Source: Helicobacteraceae bacterium (GTDB taxonomy: Bacteria; Campylobacterota; Campylobacteria; Campylobacterales; Sulfurimonadaceae). Taken from it: a stretch of DNA of 7,599 nucleotides. A model generated the notes under the pieces. The model saw only the letters and a program-made list of their open reading frames with translations. It was not told the origin of the DNA and did no database searches. The stretch covers positions 1 through 7,599 of the forward strand of contig JALUJE010000238.1 in assembly GCA_027057185.1 (NCBI GenBank), written 5' to 3'. Of this stretch, positions 6,793 through 7,599 are shown piece after piece. Position 1 is the stretch's first letter, and each line of letters begins with the position of its first letter. The translations under genes were made by a program, and so were the position numbers.

Positions 6793-7275
6793 ATGAAAAC
6801 AATTTTTTTAGTGATGATGACGATGAGTCTGTTGTACGGATCCTATACACGTGATGCCACGTCAAAGACAGTGTATGATAGTCAGACAAACCTAACATGG
6901 GAAGATGGCAAAAATCATCTTTACAAGTGGGAGGATGCCGTTGGTTATTGCGAATCTCTAAATTTTGGAGGTGTTCAGGATTGGCGACTTCCCAATGTTA
7001 ACGAGATGCTCAGCATTGTAGACTATCATGTACAAGGTGCTGCCATTAACCCTGTTTTTAGTTATCTTGTTAATGAACCGTACTGGTCAGCTACTACTAA
7101 TGCCGGCAAAAACGATGAGGCATGGTATGTTAACTTTTCTGACGGTTACAGCCGCTCATTTCCTAAAGATGCTAACCGTCGCTATGTTCGATGCGTGCGT
7201 CAGGGAAAACTGAGTTCATCGGGCAGTTCCGGAAATGCGGCAACATTACCGGCAATTTTTTATCTGCTGCAATAA
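6793..7275 (+). CDS. Secreted DUF1566 (Lcl C-terminal domain) protein, short form with extra C-terminal tail
   Basis: The signal peptide covers about 16 residues (MKTIFLVMMTMSLLYG). The mature protein begins directly at SYTRDATSKTVYD, matching the SYSRD segment of the neighbours and lacking their roughly 26-residue front module. Core motifs are LTWEDG (34-39), WEDAVGYC (46-53), DWRLPNVNEMLSIVDY (63-78), AINPVF, EPYWSATT, AWYVNFSDGY and RYVRCVR. The two Cys are C53 and C134. After the core comes a Ser/Gly-rich spacer (SSSGSSGN, 141-148) and a short hydrophobic end (LPAIFYLLQ) that is absent in the first paralogue. The start has GGGAG at 6781-6785 with a 7-base spacer. It lies 18 bases after the previous gene, so the two are probably in one transcript. 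Function is unknown beyond a likely extracytoplasmic binding or structural role. Confidence 0.87.
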   Translation: MKTIFLVMMTMSLLYGSYTRDATSKTVYDSQTNLTWEDGKNHLYKWEDAVGYCESLNFGGVQDWRLPNVNEMLSIVDYHVQGAAINPVFSYLVNEPYWSATTNAGKNDEAWYVNFSDGYSRSFPKDANRRYVRCVRQGKLSSSGSSGNAATLPAIFYLLQ

Positions 7276-7305
7276 GGAAGTACTAAGTAAAAGAGAGGTA
7301 CGATT

Positions 7306-7336
7306 TGTAATCATTTTAAATAACATCAGGATTACA
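7306..7336. repeat. Perfect 7-bp inverted repeat before the third DUF1566 gene
   Basis: TGTAATC at 7306-7312 is matched by GATTACA at 7330-7336, with a 17-base AT-rich spacer. The right arm overlaps the likely ribosome binding site (AGGA, 7328-7331) and ends one base before the ATG at 7338. As RNA it could form a hairpin that masks the site; as DNA it could be an operator. The spacer is long and AT-rich, so chance is possible. Confidence 0.35.
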
Positions 7337-7337
7337 T

Positions 7338-7599
7338 ATGCTTAAAATTATTGTCTGTTTACCAGTACTCTTTCTCTTTGCTTATGCAGAGAGTTCTGTG
7401 ATTAAAACGGGACAGACCATTGAGTATAAGGTTGGTGATAACGGAACGTATCACACACTAACCGGTATTGAGCGTTCTTATAGTCGTGATGATGCTCAAG
7501 GAATCGTAACGGACAAGGTTACCGGTTTAGAATGGCAGGATTATTATGCAGCAGGAACAATATATCGTGCAGATTGGGAGGCAGCTATCACGTATTGTA
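7338..7599 (+). CDS. Secreted DUF1566-type protein, long form, N-terminal part (3' end outside window)
   Basis: The gene begins with ATG at 7338, with AGGA 6 bases upstream, and is open to the last base (87 full codons). The signal peptide is about 17 residues (MLKIIVCLPVLFLFAYA, cleavage before ESS). It is followed by VIKTGQTIEYKVGDNGTY, then IERSYSRDDAQGIVTD, LEWQD and WEAAITYC. This matches the front module of the gene at 6259 segment by segment, including the first conserved Cys at the window edge. The WRLP and YVRCVR parts of the DUF1566 core are expected downstream but not seen. At DNA level the two long paralogues differ at many third positions, so this is not a recent duplication. The 62-base gap after the preceding gene is larger than the first gap and may hold separate control. 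Confidence 0.82.
   Translation, partial: MLKIIVCLPVLFLFAYAESSVIKTGQTIEYKVGDNGTYHTLTGIERSYSRDDAQGIVTDKVTGLEWQDYYAAGTIYRADWEAAITYC

Overview
The window looks like a chromosomal piece of a free-living member of the Campylobacterota (Epsilonproteobacteria, Sulfurimonas/Sulfuricurvum/Sulfurovum-like). This rests on the style of the FlgE C-terminus, the stand-alone MnmC-type methyltransferase, the small exported DUF1566 proteins in tandem and the moderate-to-low GC content. The genus is an inference from protein style; no database search was possible.

Layout. (1) 1-206, plus strand: the last 67 codons of the flagellar hook protein gene flgE. (2) 3277-241, minus strand: a two-gene unit converging on flgE. 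Its first gene encodes a membrane protein with an exported SPOR-like domain, one transmembrane helix and a degenerate hybrid-histidine-kinase interior. Its second gene overlaps the first by 11 bp and encodes a dGTPase-type HD phosphohydrolase (dgt). (3) 3278-3464: a short AT-rich divergent promoter region. (4) 3465-6133, plus strand: three tightly packed genes for a WecA/WbpL-type polyprenyl-phosphate sugar-1-phosphate transferase, an exported lipoprotein of unrecognised family (perhaps jelly-roll, carbohydrate-related) that starts inside the transferase stop codon, and a MnmC/MnmD-like tRNA methyltransferase. (5) 6259-7599, plus strand: three consecutive small secreted DUF1566 (Lcl C-terminal domain) proteins in a long-short-long pattern, the third cut by the window end.

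How the parts may fit together. The transferase would start lipid-linked glycan synthesis at the inner membrane, and the coupled lipoprotein is predicted to be at the outer membrane, so this block looks envelope-related. The DUF1566 proteins are probably exported and disulfide-bonded. The minus-strand pair joins a probable envelope-sensing pseudokinase to a nucleotide-pool enzyme. This pairing is the most unusual feature: the kinase-like protein has lost the phospho-accepting His, the key Asn of the ATPase N box and the receiver Asp, but has kept the overall domain order.

No RNA gene, CRISPR array, insertion sequence or convincing intrinsic terminator was seen. No intergenic stretch exceeds 300 bases.
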